From: CAYTGR01 sp964437445
GTDB taxonomy: Bacteria > Chloroflexota > Anaerolineae > B4-G1 > SLSP01
NCBI GenBank assembly: GCA_964437445.1
Contig: CAYTGR010000065.1
Location: 1-20,411, forward strand
Length of the DNA stretch: 20,411 nucleotides
Reading direction: 5' to 3'
This document shows positions 1 to 10,990 of the stretch, piece after piece. Under the pieces are notes generated by a model that made no database searches, was not told where the DNA came from, and saw only the letters and a list, made by a program, of their open reading frames with translations. The position numbers and the translations under genes are program-made. Positions within the stretch are counted from its first letter, which is position 1. Every line of letters begins with the position of its first letter.

Positions 1-38
1 CTTTCAGAAGGCGTTCATCAGCGGTGGGATGAAAATTG

Positions 39-86
39 GCTCGTAGTAACGCGCTTCAGCGCGTTGAACGGCGCTAAAGCGCCTGA
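39..86 (+). repeat. GCGCTTCAGCGC-family element, copy 1
   Basis: A 48-base element starting GCTCGTAGT with two hairpins, CGCGCTTCAGCGCG and GGCGCTAAAGCGCC, ending CCTGA. It is followed at once by the 81-base repeat. Copies 2 and 3 are at 661-706 and 10941-10990. Confidence 0.75.
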
Positions 87-91
87 TTACG

Positions 92-172
92 AACGCAGAG
101 CGTTATTTGCAGAGGAGATTTCATCCTTCCGCCTTCATCCCTCATGCTTTTCAAATGTGAGCAGTGAGCAGG
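92..172 (+). repeat. 81-base dispersed repeat, copy A
   Basis: It begins with the palindrome AACGCAGAGCGTT and ends ATGTGAGCAGTGAGCAGG. I count 7 differences in 81 positions against the reverse complement of 8944-9024. Non-coding. Confidence 0.85.
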
Positions 173-206
173 AAACAGGGACTTCTACCTGCTGCTCTCT
201 GCTCAC
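157..206. repeat. GTGAGCAG-family inverted repeat
   Basis: GTGAGCAG (157-164) pairs with CTGCTCAC (199-206), and AGCAGG (167-172) pairs with CCTGCT (188-193). It lies just upstream of the cytochrome lipoprotein gene. Confidence 0.6.
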
Positions 207-243
207 TCCTTAACTGGTTTCTATACTTCAAAGGAGATGAGCC

Positions 244-654
244 ATGTACAAACCGCGCCTGGTTTTAAGTCTGGTAGCCGGACTGCTGGTTTTGGCTGCG
301 CTGCTGGTTGGCTGCGGGGGGAAGACGGCTACGCCCACGATGGTCCCTGGCGTGACGACGGTCGCTGCTCCCACCGCCGTGCCCGGCGCGCAGACCTCGG
401 CGGCTCCCACTGCTGAACCGGGGGCCACCACCTTGGCCCCACCGACTCTGGTCCCGTCTCCCGCCCTGGATGGCGCGGCGCTGCTGCAAGAACGCTGCAC
501 CACCTGTCACTCCCTGAACAAAACGACTGCGCTGCGGCAGGATCAGGCCGGCTGGACGCGGACGGTGCAGCGCATGATCAACAAAGGCGCTGTGCTGAAC
601 GCCGAAGAGCAGGCGGCGCTGATCGCCTACCTGGCGCAGACCTACGGCCCTTAG
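244..654 (+). CDS. Lipoprotein with C-terminal mono-haem cytochrome c domain
   Basis: A 136-residue protein. The N-terminus has a positively charged start, a hydrophobic stretch (about residues 6-22) and a lipobox ending LVGC at Cys24, so it is probably a membrane-anchored lipoprotein on the outer face. Residues 31-66 are three 12-residue Pro/Thr/Ala-rich repeats (PT-x-x-PG pattern), followed by a partial fourth, forming a flexible linker. The C-terminal 60 residues carry the haem-c attachment motif CTTCH (85-89), with Met111 in a plausible position as the distal iron ligand. The small domain resembles single-haem cytochrome c domains that carry electrons or act as haem sensors; no specific partner is visible. 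AAGGAG at 231-236 lies 7 bases before the ATG. It is followed by a repeat element and then hisC, and is probably not co-transcribed with rpoC. The haem c and lipoprotein calls are strong; the physiological role is unknown. Confidence 0.85.
   Translation: MYKPRLVLSLVAGLLVLAALLVGCGGKTATPTMVPGVTTVAAPTAVPGAQTSAAPTAEPGATTLAPPTLVPSPALDGAALLQERCTTCHSLNKTTALRQDQAGWTRTVQRMINKGAVLNAEEQAALIAYLAQTYGP
334..441 (+). repeat. Three tandem 36-base coding repeats
   Basis: These encode three 12-residue Pro/Thr units (PTMVPGVTTVAA, PTAVPGAQTSAA, PTAEPGATTLAP) in the linker between the lipid anchor and haem domain of the first gene. The codons have diverged while the pattern is kept. Confidence 0.8.
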
Positions 655-660
655 CGCAGT

Positions 661-706
661 CTGTCATGGCGTGCTTCAGCGCGGCGGGACGGGGCTCAAG
701 CGCCTC
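661..706 (+). repeat. GCGCTTCAGCGC-family element, copy 2
   Basis: It contains GTGCTTCAGCGCG and GGGGCTCAAGCGCCT, aligning with copies at 39-86 and 10941-10990. It fills the interval after the cytochrome lipoprotein gene. Confidence 0.65.
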
Positions 707-730
707 AATGAACTCTACTTGAACTGCCGG

Positions 731-757
731 TGGTCTGTGGTCCGCCGTCTGTGGTCT
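731..757 (+). repeat. CTGTGGTC-family repeat, copy 1
   Basis: 27 bases (TGGTCTGTGGTCCG followed by CCGTCTGTGGTCT) that match 11540-11566 with 2 differences. It lies upstream of hisC. Confidence 0.65.
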
Positions 758-801
758 CTTGGTGGTGCCGGTAACAACTTGAATGATTGAGGAGGATAAC
801 C

Positions 802-1896
802 ATGCCGTTAACGGTCCCCCCGCAACCGGGGGTAGCGCAGCTGAAACCCTATGTGCCGGGCAAACCGGTGGAAGAGGTCCAACGTGAGTACGGTCTGACC
901 AACGTGATCAAGCTGGCCTCCAATGAAAATCCGTTGGGGCCGTCGCCCCGGGCCGTCGCGGCCATGCAGGCGGCGCTTTCCGGCGTCAATTTCTATCCCG
1001 ATGGGGCCAGTTACACCCTCACGCACGCTTTGGCCCGCTATCACAATGTGACGCCAGCGCAGATCGCAGTGGGCAACGGCGAGGATGGCCTGATCCAGGA
1101 GCTCTGCATGACCTTTCTGGATGAGGAGAGCGAGGTCATCGTCAGCCGCTCCTCGTTTCCCATTTACGATACCTACACCCACCTCATGCGGGCGCGGCTG
1201 ATCAAGACGCCGCTCCGGGAATACGGCCTGGACCTGGCGGCGATGGCGGCGGCGATCACCCCGCGCACAAGGCTGATCTTCGTCTGCAATCCCAACAACC
1301 CAACCGGGACCATCGTCACGGCTGCCGAGGTGGAAGCCTTTCTCGCGCAGGTGCCGGAGACGGCGCTTGTCGTTTTTGACGAGGCCTATGTCCACTTTGT
1401 GGATTCTGACGCCTACCCCGATACGTTGCCTTACGTGCGGGAGGGACGCTCCAACGTCATCGTGTTGCGCACTTTCTCCAAGGCTTACGGCCTCTCCGGG
1501 GTGCGCGTCGGCTACGGGATCGCCGTGCCGGAGGTGATCACGCTGCTCAACACGGTCAAGGAACCGTTCGCGGTCAACGCGCTGGCGCAGGCGGCGGCCG
1601 TGGCCGCGCTGGAGGATACCGATTTCGTCCAGCAGACGGTGGCCCTTACCCGCACTGGACGTGACTATTTGTACCGTGAGTTTGACCGGCTGGGATTGCG
1701 CGCTATCCGCAGCCACACCAATTTTGTGCTGGTGGAGTTCGGCCCCCAGGCCCCGCAGGTGATTCAACGGCTGTTGGAGCGGGGCGTGATTGTCCGGCCC
1801 TGTGCGGCCTACGACCTGCCGACGTTCGCCCGGGTCACAGTCGGCACGCCGGAGCAGAACGCCCGCCTGGTTAAAACTCTGGCAGAAGTGTGTTGA
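802..1896 (+). CDS. hisC: Histidinol-phosphate aminotransferase
   Basis: A 364-residue, fold-type I PLP-dependent aminotransferase, the usual length for HisC. It transfers the amino group from glutamate to imidazole-acetol phosphate to give histidinol phosphate in histidine synthesis. Visible motifs are SNENPLGPSP near residue 40, NPNNPTGT at 163-170, the FDEAYVHF cofactor-binding segment around 192-199, and the PLP lysine Lys227 in RTFSKAYGLSG. The ATG at 802 is chosen over an in-frame TTG at 787 because GAGGAGG at 788-794 is a ribosome binding site placed correctly for 802. No other his gene is present, so it is an isolated hisC. The stop codon overlaps the -35 box of the rpoC promoter. Some HisC-like enzymes also act on aromatic or other substrates, so the exact substrate is inferred from family resemblance. 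Confidence 0.93.
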   Translation: MPLTVPPQPGVAQLKPYVPGKPVEEVQREYGLTNVIKLASNENPLGPSPRAVAAMQAALSGVNFYPDGASYTLTHALARYHNVTPAQIAVGNGEDGLIQELCMTFLDEESEVIVSRSSFPIYDTYTHLMRARLIKTPLREYGLDLAAMAAAITPRTRLIFVCNPNNPTGTIVTAAEVEAFLAQVPETALVVFDEAYVHFVDSDAYPDTLPYVREGRSNVIVLRTFSKAYGLSGVRVGYGIAVPEVITLLNTVKEPFAVNALAQAAAVAALEDTDFVQQTVALTRTGRDYLYREFDRLGLRAIRSHTNFVLVEFGPQAPQVIQRLLERGVIVRPCAAYDLPTFARVTVGTPEQNARLVKTLAEVC

Positions 1897-1920
1897 CTTT
1901 TGACCGGATCAGGCTATAAT
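1893..1920 (+). promoter_or_regulatory. Consensus sigma-A promoter of rpoC
   Basis: TTGACT (1893-1898) and a perfect TATAAT (1915-1920) are separated by 16 bases. The -35 overlaps the hisC stop codon. Transcription would begin near 1927 and leave a leader of about 98 bases before the rpoC ATG. This is the best housekeeping promoter in the window. Confidence 0.85.
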
Positions 1921-1973
1921 TCCCCTGATCTGTGAGCCAACATTTATTCCCGGAAGCGCTGAGGGCAGAGACT

Positions 1974-2000
1974 CCCAGACGCTTTTTTGTCTTGCCTGGG
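1974..2000 (+). promoter_or_regulatory. Possible stem-loop in the rpoC leader
   Basis: CCCAGAC (1974-1980) can pair imperfectly with GTCT (1989-1992) and CTGGG (1996-2000) around a T-rich loop. It sits mid-leader between promoter and start codon. It lacks a trailing U-tract, so it is not a terminator; a role in leader control is only a guess. Confidence 0.25.
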
Positions 2001-2024
2001 GAACCGGACGTTAAAGGGGGAGTT

Positions 2025-6317
<4,293 letters not shown>

Positions 6318-6342
6318 ACGGTCCTGGAGAGCTGCGGGTTTG

Positions 6343-6379
6343 ACCAGGGACGGCGTGGAGTCGTCCCTGGTTTTGTTTT
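6343..6379 (+). terminator. Intrinsic terminator after rpoC
   Basis: ACCAGGGACG (6343-6352) pairs perfectly with CGTCCCTGGT (6362-6371) around a 9-base loop and runs into TTTTGTTTT (6371-6379). It starts 26 bases after the rpoC stop and separates rpoC from the ECF sigma operon. Confidence 0.93.
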
Positions 6380-6394
6380 CAAGGCCGGGCATTT

Positions 6395-6421
6395 TGCAAC
6401 TTCATGCCATTTTTTTACGTA
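6395..6421 (+). promoter_or_regulatory. Probable ECF-sigma promoter of the sigma factor gene
   Basis: TGCAACTTCA (6395-6404) contains the AAC core typical of ECF -35 elements. ACGTA (6417-6421) follows after 12 bases and contains the CGT typical of ECF -10 elements. The same 10-mer stands before the bactofilin-like gene. A start site near 6428-6431 leaves a short leader containing AGGAG and the ATG at 6444. Confidence 0.65.
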
Positions 6422-6443
6422 AATGACTTTATCAGGAGCGGGT

Positions 6444-7010
6444 ATGATGGAGCAAAACTGGATACAGTCTGCCCAACGGGGGGAGGAGCAGGCCGTGACC
6501 TGGTTGGTGGAAACCTACCAGCGTCCGGTCTATTATCTTTGTTTTCGGATGTTGGGCGATGCCGACGAAGCTGAGGATGCTGCCCAGGAGGCCTTGATCA
6601 AAGCCATTTCTCATCTGAACACCTTTGACCTGGCCCGCCCGTTCCGGCCCTGGCTCTTTAGCATCGCGGCCAACGAGTGTGTGGATCGCCTGCGCCGCCA
6701 GCGCCCGACCGTCTCGTTAGATGGGATGGGTGAGGATGGGGCCTGGGAATGGAAGGCCGGCCATAGTCCCGATCCGCAAATTTACGTGGAGCAGCAGGAA
6801 CGGCAGTCCCAGGTGCAGGCGTTGTTAACGACCTTACCGCCGACCGATCGGCTATTGGTGACGTTGTTTTATTGGGAGGAACTATCGTATGACGAGATTG
6901 CGCAGGTAGCGGGGCTGACCGTGTCGGCGGTCAAATCCCGGCTTTTTCGGGCGCGACGGTTGATGGCGCAACAGTGGGTCAAATCAGCCAAGGAGGAAGC
7001 TTATGTCTGA
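6444..7010 (+). CDS. ECF-type RNA polymerase sigma factor (sigma-70 family, RpoE-like)
   Basis: A 188-residue extracytoplasmic-function sigma factor. Sigma region 2 spans about residues 15-85, including the DAEDAAQEALIKA segment and the RPWLFSIAANECVDRLRR segment that contacts and melts the -10 element. Region 4 spans about 123-180, with the helix-turn-helix LSYDEIAQVAGLTVSAVKSRLFRARR. ATG 6444 (or 6447) is chosen over the in-frame ATG at 6423 for two reasons. AGGAG at 6434-6438 is correctly spaced for it, and the likely ECF promoter -10 covers 6418-6423, so an mRNA starting there could not include the earlier codon. The last 8 bases overlap the anti-sigma gene, which implies translational coupling. 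The upstream promoter carries the same 10-base -35 sequence as the gene two positions downstream, which suggests autoregulation. The signal it responds to is unknown. Confidence 0.93.
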   Translation: MMEQNWIQSAQRGEEQAVTWLVETYQRPVYYLCFRMLGDADEAEDAAQEALIKAISHLNTFDLARPFRPWLFSIAANECVDRLRRQRPTVSLDGMGEDGAWEWKAGHSPDPQIYVEQQERQSQVQALLTTLPPTDRLLVTLFYWEELSYDEIAQVAGLTVSAVKSRLFRARRLMAQQWVKSAKEEAYV

Positions 7011-7539
7011 GATGCACAGCGAAATATGGTGGGAGCGGGCGCTGGATGGGGAGCTCTCGGCTGAGGAACAGCGCCTCTGGGATGAACATCTGGCGACGTG
7101 TGAGCCCTGTCGTCAAGAGTGGGCCGCGCTGGCCCAGGTGGATTGGATGTTGCGGATGACGCCGGCCCCGGCGCTGCCGGTGGGGTTTGAACAGCGGACT
7201 CTGGTGCGGGTCCACCAGAGCCACCGCCAGCGGCGCACTTTGACGATGCTGGCTGGCGGAGTAGGGCTGCTGTTGCTGGTCATGCTGGCGGGATACATGC
7301 TGGCCACGACCTTTCTGACGGTGGAGCAGACCCTGGGTTTTGTCGTCGCGGAATGGAACATCCTGCTGGTCACGTTAGTCCGGCCGCTGGTCAGCCTTTT
7401 AGTGGCAGCCAGGGTGTTGATCCCGCTGCTGCTGCTGGCGGCGGGTGTCTCATTGTTGGTCCTGATTCCCAACGGCGCTCTGGCGACACTGGCCTACCTA
7501 TGGGTGAGCCGTCGGTACGTGGCCGTGACCGCCGGGTAG
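7003..7539 (+). CDS. Membrane anti-sigma factor with zinc-finger (ZAS-type) domain
   Basis: A 178-residue protein whose N-terminal cytoplasmic domain has the zinc-associated anti-sigma pattern H-x3-C-x2-C (His29, Cys33, Cys36, in HLATCEPC). In this family the domain wraps around the cognate ECF sigma factor and keeps it inactive. A basic stretch (QSHRQRR, around 72-78) precedes a membrane segment at about 80-103. Two more hydrophobic stretches at about 118-135 and 138-157 suggest three transmembrane helices, with almost no periplasmic sensor domain. It overlaps the sigma gene by 8 bases, and AGGAGG at 6991-6996 lies inside the sigma coding region. The gene pair is the standard sigma/anti-sigma arrangement. 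How the signal releases the sigma factor (proteolysis, conformational change or lipid sensing) cannot be read from the sequence. Confidence 0.87.
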   Translation: MSEMHSEIWWERALDGELSAEEQRLWDEHLATCEPCRQEWAALAQVDWMLRMTPAPALPVGFEQRTLVRVHQSHRQRRTLTMLAGGVGLLLLVMLAGYMLATTFLTVEQTLGFVVAEWNILLVTLVRPLVSLLVAARVLIPLLLLAAGVSLLVLIPNGALATLAYLWVSRRYVAVTAG

Positions 7540-7548
7540 GAGCCGGTG

Positions 7549-7574
7549 TGCAACTTCAAGGGGTGGATCACGTA
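7549..7574 (+). promoter_or_regulatory. Probable ECF-sigma promoter of the bactofilin-like gene
   Basis: TGCAACTTCA (7549-7558) is identical to the copy before the sigma factor gene and is followed after 11 bases by ACGTA (7570-7574). It lies 10 bases beyond the anti-sigma stop codon and would give a leader of about 65-70 bases. The shared motif makes this gene the likely regulon member. Confidence 0.65.
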
Positions 7575-7597
7575 CCCATAGTATAGCTTTGACTTTT

Positions 7598-7611
7598 AGA
7601 GCAATCGCTCT
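7598..7611 (+). promoter_or_regulatory. Short inverted repeat in leader of the bactofilin-like gene
   Basis: AGAGC (7598-7602) and GCTCT (7607-7611) flank AATC. It sits downstream of the predicted ECF start site, in an AT-rich stretch before the ribosome binding site. It could be an operator or a small leader hairpin; it may also be chance. Confidence 0.25.
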
Positions 7612-7648
7612 TGATAAAAATATTTGCAAGCCCGGTAGGAGGTGAATC

Positions 7649-8812
7649 ATGGTAAAGCGGTGTCTGGCAGTGATGTTGTTGATTCTCATCTTGTCGGCAT
7701 CGGCCGTGCCGGCCTTAGCGGCGCCGGCCAACAGTGATGGCGGTGGGTTCCATTTCGGCCCTTATACCCTGGCAGCAGGCGAGACGGATTACGGCGATCT
7801 GGTCGTCTTTGGCCCCGTGACCCTGGAGAGCCAGTCTCGCTTTGAGGGGACTCTGGCAGTCTTTGGCGAACTCACCATGGAAGAGGATGCGGCTCTGGAT
7901 GGAGACGTGGCCGTCATGGGAGCCGCTGAGGTGGGTGGGGTGATAGACGGGAACCTGGTGGTCGGGGGAGCAGCGCATTTACGCTCCTCGGCCCACATCA
8001 CCGGGGATGTCTCGGCTGTAGATTTAACCCGCGATGAGGGGGCCCTGGTAGACGGCGAGGTCATCCCCATGGAGGAGGTGCGGGGCTATCGATGGAGCCT
8101 GCCCTGGATCGGACCGGTGACTGTCGCGCCGCGTCCTCAGACCCCTCTGGCCGTGCAGGTTTTTCTCCGGGTTGGACGTTCCGTGCTGGTTGTGCTGGTG
8201 GCGGCCCTGTTTGCCCTGTTGGTTGCCAGCGTCTGGCCGCTCCAACTGCAGCGGATCAGCCGGGCGGTGGAGGAGGCCCCAGCAGCTTCCTTTGGAATGG
8301 GGTTGCTGGCTTTCCTGGCTACATCAATCGTGGTCCTGGTGCTGGCCGTCACGATTTGCCTGAGCCCGCTGGCGTTCATTGGCCTGCTTATCTTCGGGGT
8401 TGGGCTGGCGTTGGGGATCGTGGCGCTGGGCGCTGTGCTGGGGCAGCGCGTGTTAGGGCTTTTCAACAAGCAACCAGCCAACCCGGTGGGGGCGGCAGTC
8501 CTGGGGAGTTTGCTGGTAGTGGCCGTTCTGGCGCTGGCCAGCCTGGTGAGCGGCTGGATCTATGCCCCGCTGCTCTTCCTGGTGGTGATGCCGGCGGCCG
8601 GTGCCGTGATGCTGACCCGCTTTGGGACGATGCCTTATGCCACGCGCGGAGCGGTCCCGCCTGCGGCTGCGCCGGCTATTCGCCCGGCCCCCCTGCCGGC
8701 GAGACCGCCCGTCGTCCCTGCGCCGCCGGTCATGCCGAAACCTGCTGAACCACCGGCTGAACCGGAACCGCCGGTAGAAGTTCCGCCGGAGCCGGTCCCA
8801 CCGGTTGAGTGA
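7649..8812 (+). CDS. Secreted/membrane protein with bactofilin-like polymer-forming repeats
   Basis: A 387-residue protein. Residues 1-25 are a clear signal peptide (cleavage probably after PALAA). Residues about 40-140 are short Gly/Val-rich strands repeating roughly every 17-18 residues (YGDLVVFGPV, FEGTLAVFGEL, LDGDVAVMGAA, IDGNLVVGGAA), the right-handed beta-helix pattern of bactofilins and polymer-forming cytoskeletal proteins, here exported rather than cytoplasmic. Four or five membrane helices follow (about 170-197, 217-240, 241-265, 284-322), and a Pro/Glu-rich tail (336-387) ends the protein. GGAGG at 7637-7641 precedes the ATG. It follows the sigma/anti-sigma pair but has its own ECF-like promoter at 7549-7574, so it is the probable main target of that sigma factor. 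The function is inferred to be envelope structure or stress protection; no enzymatic motif is visible. Confidence 0.8.
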   Translation: MVKRCLAVMLLILILSASAVPALAAPANSDGGGFHFGPYTLAAGETDYGDLVVFGPVTLESQSRFEGTLAVFGELTMEEDAALDGDVAVMGAAEVGGVIDGNLVVGGAAHLRSSAHITGDVSAVDLTRDEGALVDGEVIPMEEVRGYRWSLPWIGPVTVAPRPQTPLAVQVFLRVGRSVLVVLVAALFALLVASVWPLQLQRISRAVEEAPAASFGMGLLAFLATSIVVLVLAVTICLSPLAFIGLLIFGVGLALGIVALGAVLGQRVLGLFNKQPANPVGAAVLGSLLVVAVLALASLVSGWIYAPLLFLVVMPAAGAVMLTRFGTMPYATRGAVPPAAAPAIRPAPLPARPPVVPAPPVMPKPAEPPAEPEPPVEVPPEPVPPVE

Positions 8813-8832
8813 GGGGGATGAGATAAAGGATA

Positions 8833-8870
8833 AGTGAGCAGGGAGAAGGACAACCTTCTCCCTGTTCACT
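8833..8870. terminator. Strong hairpin between convergent genes, possible bidirectional terminator
   Basis: AGTGAGCAGGGAGAAGG (8833-8849) pairs with CCTTCTCCCTGTTCACT (8854-8870) over 17 positions with a single G-T pair and an ACAA loop. It lies 21 bases after the bactofilin-like gene and faces the end of the GH13 gene. There is no U-tract, so it may work with Rho or protect mRNA ends. Its arms belong to the GTGAGCAG repeat family. Confidence 0.5.
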
Positions 8871-8943
8871 GCTTAATCCCAGTTGCTCCTCATGAAAAAA
8901 TCAGTTAATTAGGGATCAGAGAACAGCAGGGAAGTTCCTGTTC

Positions 8944-9024
8944 CCTACTTACCGCTCACATTTGAAAAGCATGAAGGATGAGGGCGGAAGGATGAAATCT
9001 TCTCTGAAAATAACGCTCTGCGTT
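8944..9024 (-). repeat. 81-base dispersed repeat, copy B (inverted)
   Basis: The reverse complement matches 92-172 at about 74 of 81 positions. Its edge includes the first bases of the GH13 stop codon region. It fills most of the gap between the convergent gene sets. Confidence 0.85.
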
Positions 9025-10915
9025 AGCAACGTAAGTCAACTCTCTGTGCTTCCCACAGCGTAGCGCCCTGCGGCTGCTCCGGCAGTGGCAAAGCGCCATC
9101 CTTGACCGTGACCTCCTGTCCAGAGAAATGCTCCACCAAGCGGGTACCGTCGGGAATGCCGCCATGGGCGATGGGCAGTGGCCCCGCCGAGCGCGGTGTC
9201 GCGCTCCGGTGGGCGACGACAATGATCCAGCCCCCTGGCTCTTCCCGCTGGTAGGCCAGCGTCTCCGGCTCCACGGCCAGGATTTGGAACCCGCCCCGCT
9301 GTAACAGCGCTGAGCGCCGCCGCAGCGCGATGAGATCGCGGTAAAAGGCGAGCAGGCTCTGGTCCCAGCGGGTTTCATCCCAGGGCATACAGGCGCGCGA
9401 GCCGAGCGGCGGCTCATCCACCAGGCCCACCTCATCACCATAAAGGAAACCGGGCACGCCGGGAAAGGTCATCAGCAGCGTGACCGCCAACCGTTGCAGC
9501 GCCTCGTTGGCGTGGAGGAGCGTGCGTATGCGCGATGTGTCATGGCTGCCGAGTAGATTGTACTGCTGCAAGGCCACGACCCAGGGCAGCGCCGCCTGGA
9601 CGGTGTGCCAGGTGGCGGCTAAAGCTTCCGTCGGCCACGGTGTGGCGGCCTGGATTGGCTTTCCCATGCCGATTGCCCACGTTTGATAGCCGGCCAACCA
9701 GTAGCCTAACGGCATTCCAAAGCCCAGGTAGTTCATCACGCCGTCCCACTGATCGCCCTGCAATTGCGGCGTGGCGTCAAAGAAGTTCTCGCCGATCAGA
9801 TAAGCATCGGCGCGGGTCTCCTTGACGGCGCGCCGGATGCCACGGGCGATTTCCGGCCCCAATTGGGTGGGACCCTGCCGGCCCAACATGTTCGCCACAT
9901 CCACCCGCCAGCCGTCGGCGGCGAACGGTGGCCGCAGCCAGCGGCGGAAGACGGCCTCCAGTCCCTCGTAGATGCGGCGGCGCAGTTCGGCGCTGCGATA
10001 ATTGAACTTGGGGAGTGAACGCACGCCCAACCAGGTAGCGTAATCGTCGGGCTGCCCGTTGAACGTGTAGAATTCCGCCTCCGGTGCGCTCAGGTCAGCC
10101 TGCGCGGTCTGAAACCAGGGGTGCGCCACGCCGGAGTGGTTGGGGACGATGTCCAGGATGTACCGCATCCCGCGCCCGGTCAGCGCTTCCCGCAGCGCCA
10201 CCAGCGCGGCGTCACCGCCCAGGTGCGGGTCTACGTGCTCGTAGTCCACCACGTCATACTTGTGGTTGGAGTAGGCCGTGAAGACCGGGTTCAGGTAGAG
10301 CGCATTGGCGCCCAGCCCGGCAATATAGTCCAGCCGCTGCCGGATGCCGATCAGGTCGCCGCCGTAGAACGTGAGCGAGTGGGGCGCCCCTGGGGCGGGC
10401 GGTGCACCCCAGGGATAAGTTTGGGGCCGGTAGCCCCGGTATTCATATTCCTCTGGGCGCGGGTTGTTCGTTGGATCGCCGTCGGCGAACCGGTCGGGGA
10501 AAATCTGGTAGAAGACGCTTTCCAGTACCCAGGCCGGCGGCTCGTAATCGGCCAGCAGCCGGAAATCGGTGGCATCGGTGGGCACGTGGACGGCCGGCCC
10601 GGCGGCAGTGTACCACCAGACGCCATCCCCGGCGACCAGCAGGAAGCGATAGCCCACCACCGGTTCGCGGATAGACAGCTCTCCCTCCCACCAGCGGACC
10701 GGCGGCTCCACCGGGCCGGGGCGCAGCGGCGCGAGCGCCTGCTCGCCGTCGGGGAAAGTCCGCAGGTAGACCTCGCGGAGCGGCGCACTCGCGCCCACGC
10801 GCAGCCGCAGGCGCACGCTTTGACCTGAGCGCGGGTAGGGATTGGAAACGTAGCGCTCCGAGCCGTCATGGTGCACGCTCTGGAGCCAGGCGGGGAAGGG
10901 GTAGTAGGTTAGCAT
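9023..10915 (-). CDS. GH13 alpha-amylase family enzyme (cyclomaltodextrinase/neopullulanase type)
   Basis: A 630-residue glycoside hydrolase. Residues about 1-125 form an N-terminal beta-sandwich domain of the kind found in cyclomaltodextrinases and neopullulanases. The (beta/alpha)8 catalytic domain begins at VFYQIFPDRFADGD (134-147). Conserved region I is DIVPNH (255-260); region II is GWRVDVAN with nucleophile Asp339; region III is IGEN with acid/base Glu376; region IV is LLGSHDT with Asp459. All three catalytic carboxylates are present, so it is probably active on alpha-1,4 glucans or maltodextrins. No signal peptide is visible, suggesting a cytoplasmic enzyme. ATG 10915 is chosen over TTG 10921 because AGGAG (10923-10927) lies 7 bases upstream of it. 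The TAA stop lies at the edge of an 81-base dispersed repeat. Exact specificity (cyclodextrin, pullulan or maltodextrin) cannot be decided from sequence. Confidence 0.92.
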   Translation of the reverse strand: MLTYYPFPAWLQSVHHDGSERYVSNPYPRSGQSVRLRLRVGASAPLREVYLRTFPDGEQALAPLRPGPVEPPVRWWEGELSIREPVVGYRFLLVAGDGVWWYTAAGPAVHVPTDATDFRLLADYEPPAWVLESVFYQIFPDRFADGDPTNNPRPEEYEYRGYRPQTYPWGAPPAPGAPHSLTFYGGDLIGIRQRLDYIAGLGANALYLNPVFTAYSNHKYDVVDYEHVDPHLGGDAALVALREALTGRGMRYILDIVPNHSGVAHPWFQTAQADLSAPEAEFYTFNGQPDDYATWLGVRSLPKFNYRSAELRRRIYEGLEAVFRRWLRPPFAADGWRVDVANMLGRQGPTQLGPEIARGIRRAVKETRADAYLIGENFFDATPQLQGDQWDGVMNYLGFGMPLGYWLAGYQTWAIGMGKPIQAATPWPTEALAATWHTVQAALPWVVALQQYNLLGSHDTSRIRTLLHANEALQRLAVTLLMTFPGVPGFLYGDEVGLVDEPPLGSRACMPWDETRWDQSLLAFYRDLIALRRRSALLQRGGFQILAVEPETLAYQREEPGGWIIVVAHRSATPRSAGPLPIAHGGIPDGTRLVEHFSGQEVTVKDGALPLPEQPQGATLWEAQRVDLRC

Positions 10916-10940
10916 TAGCAATCTCCTGAGAAATTCATCG

Positions 10941-10990
10941 TCAGGCGCTTGAGCGCCGTCTGAGCCACGCTAAAGCGCGGCACTACGAGC
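10941..10990 (-). repeat. GCGCTTCAGCGC-family element, copy 3 (inverted)
   Basis: On the - strand it begins GCTCGTAGT, has CGCGCTTTAGCG and GGCGCTCAAGCGCC, and ends CCTGA, closely matching 39-86. Its TCGTAG gives the last codon and the stop of the unknown-function gene. Confidence 0.7.

Noticed and set aside
222..227. TATACT as a -10 box for the cytochrome lipoprotein gene
   Set aside because: There is no matching -35, and a start there would place the ribosome binding site at the very 5' end of the mRNA.
6423..6443. Earlier ATG for the ECF sigma factor
   Set aside because: It overlaps the predicted promoter -10, has no ribosome binding site, and adds residues not typical of the family.
7589..7620. 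TTGACTTTT as a sigma-A -35 before the bactofilin-like gene
   Set aside because: No acceptable -10 lies 16-18 bases downstream; the candidate hexamers match TATAAT poorly. The ECF-like motif at 7549-7574 is a better explanation.
8956..9441. 161-codon - strand open frame overlapping the end of the GH13 gene
   Set aside because: It overlaps the conserved GH13 coding frame and the 81-base repeat, with no recognisable protein.
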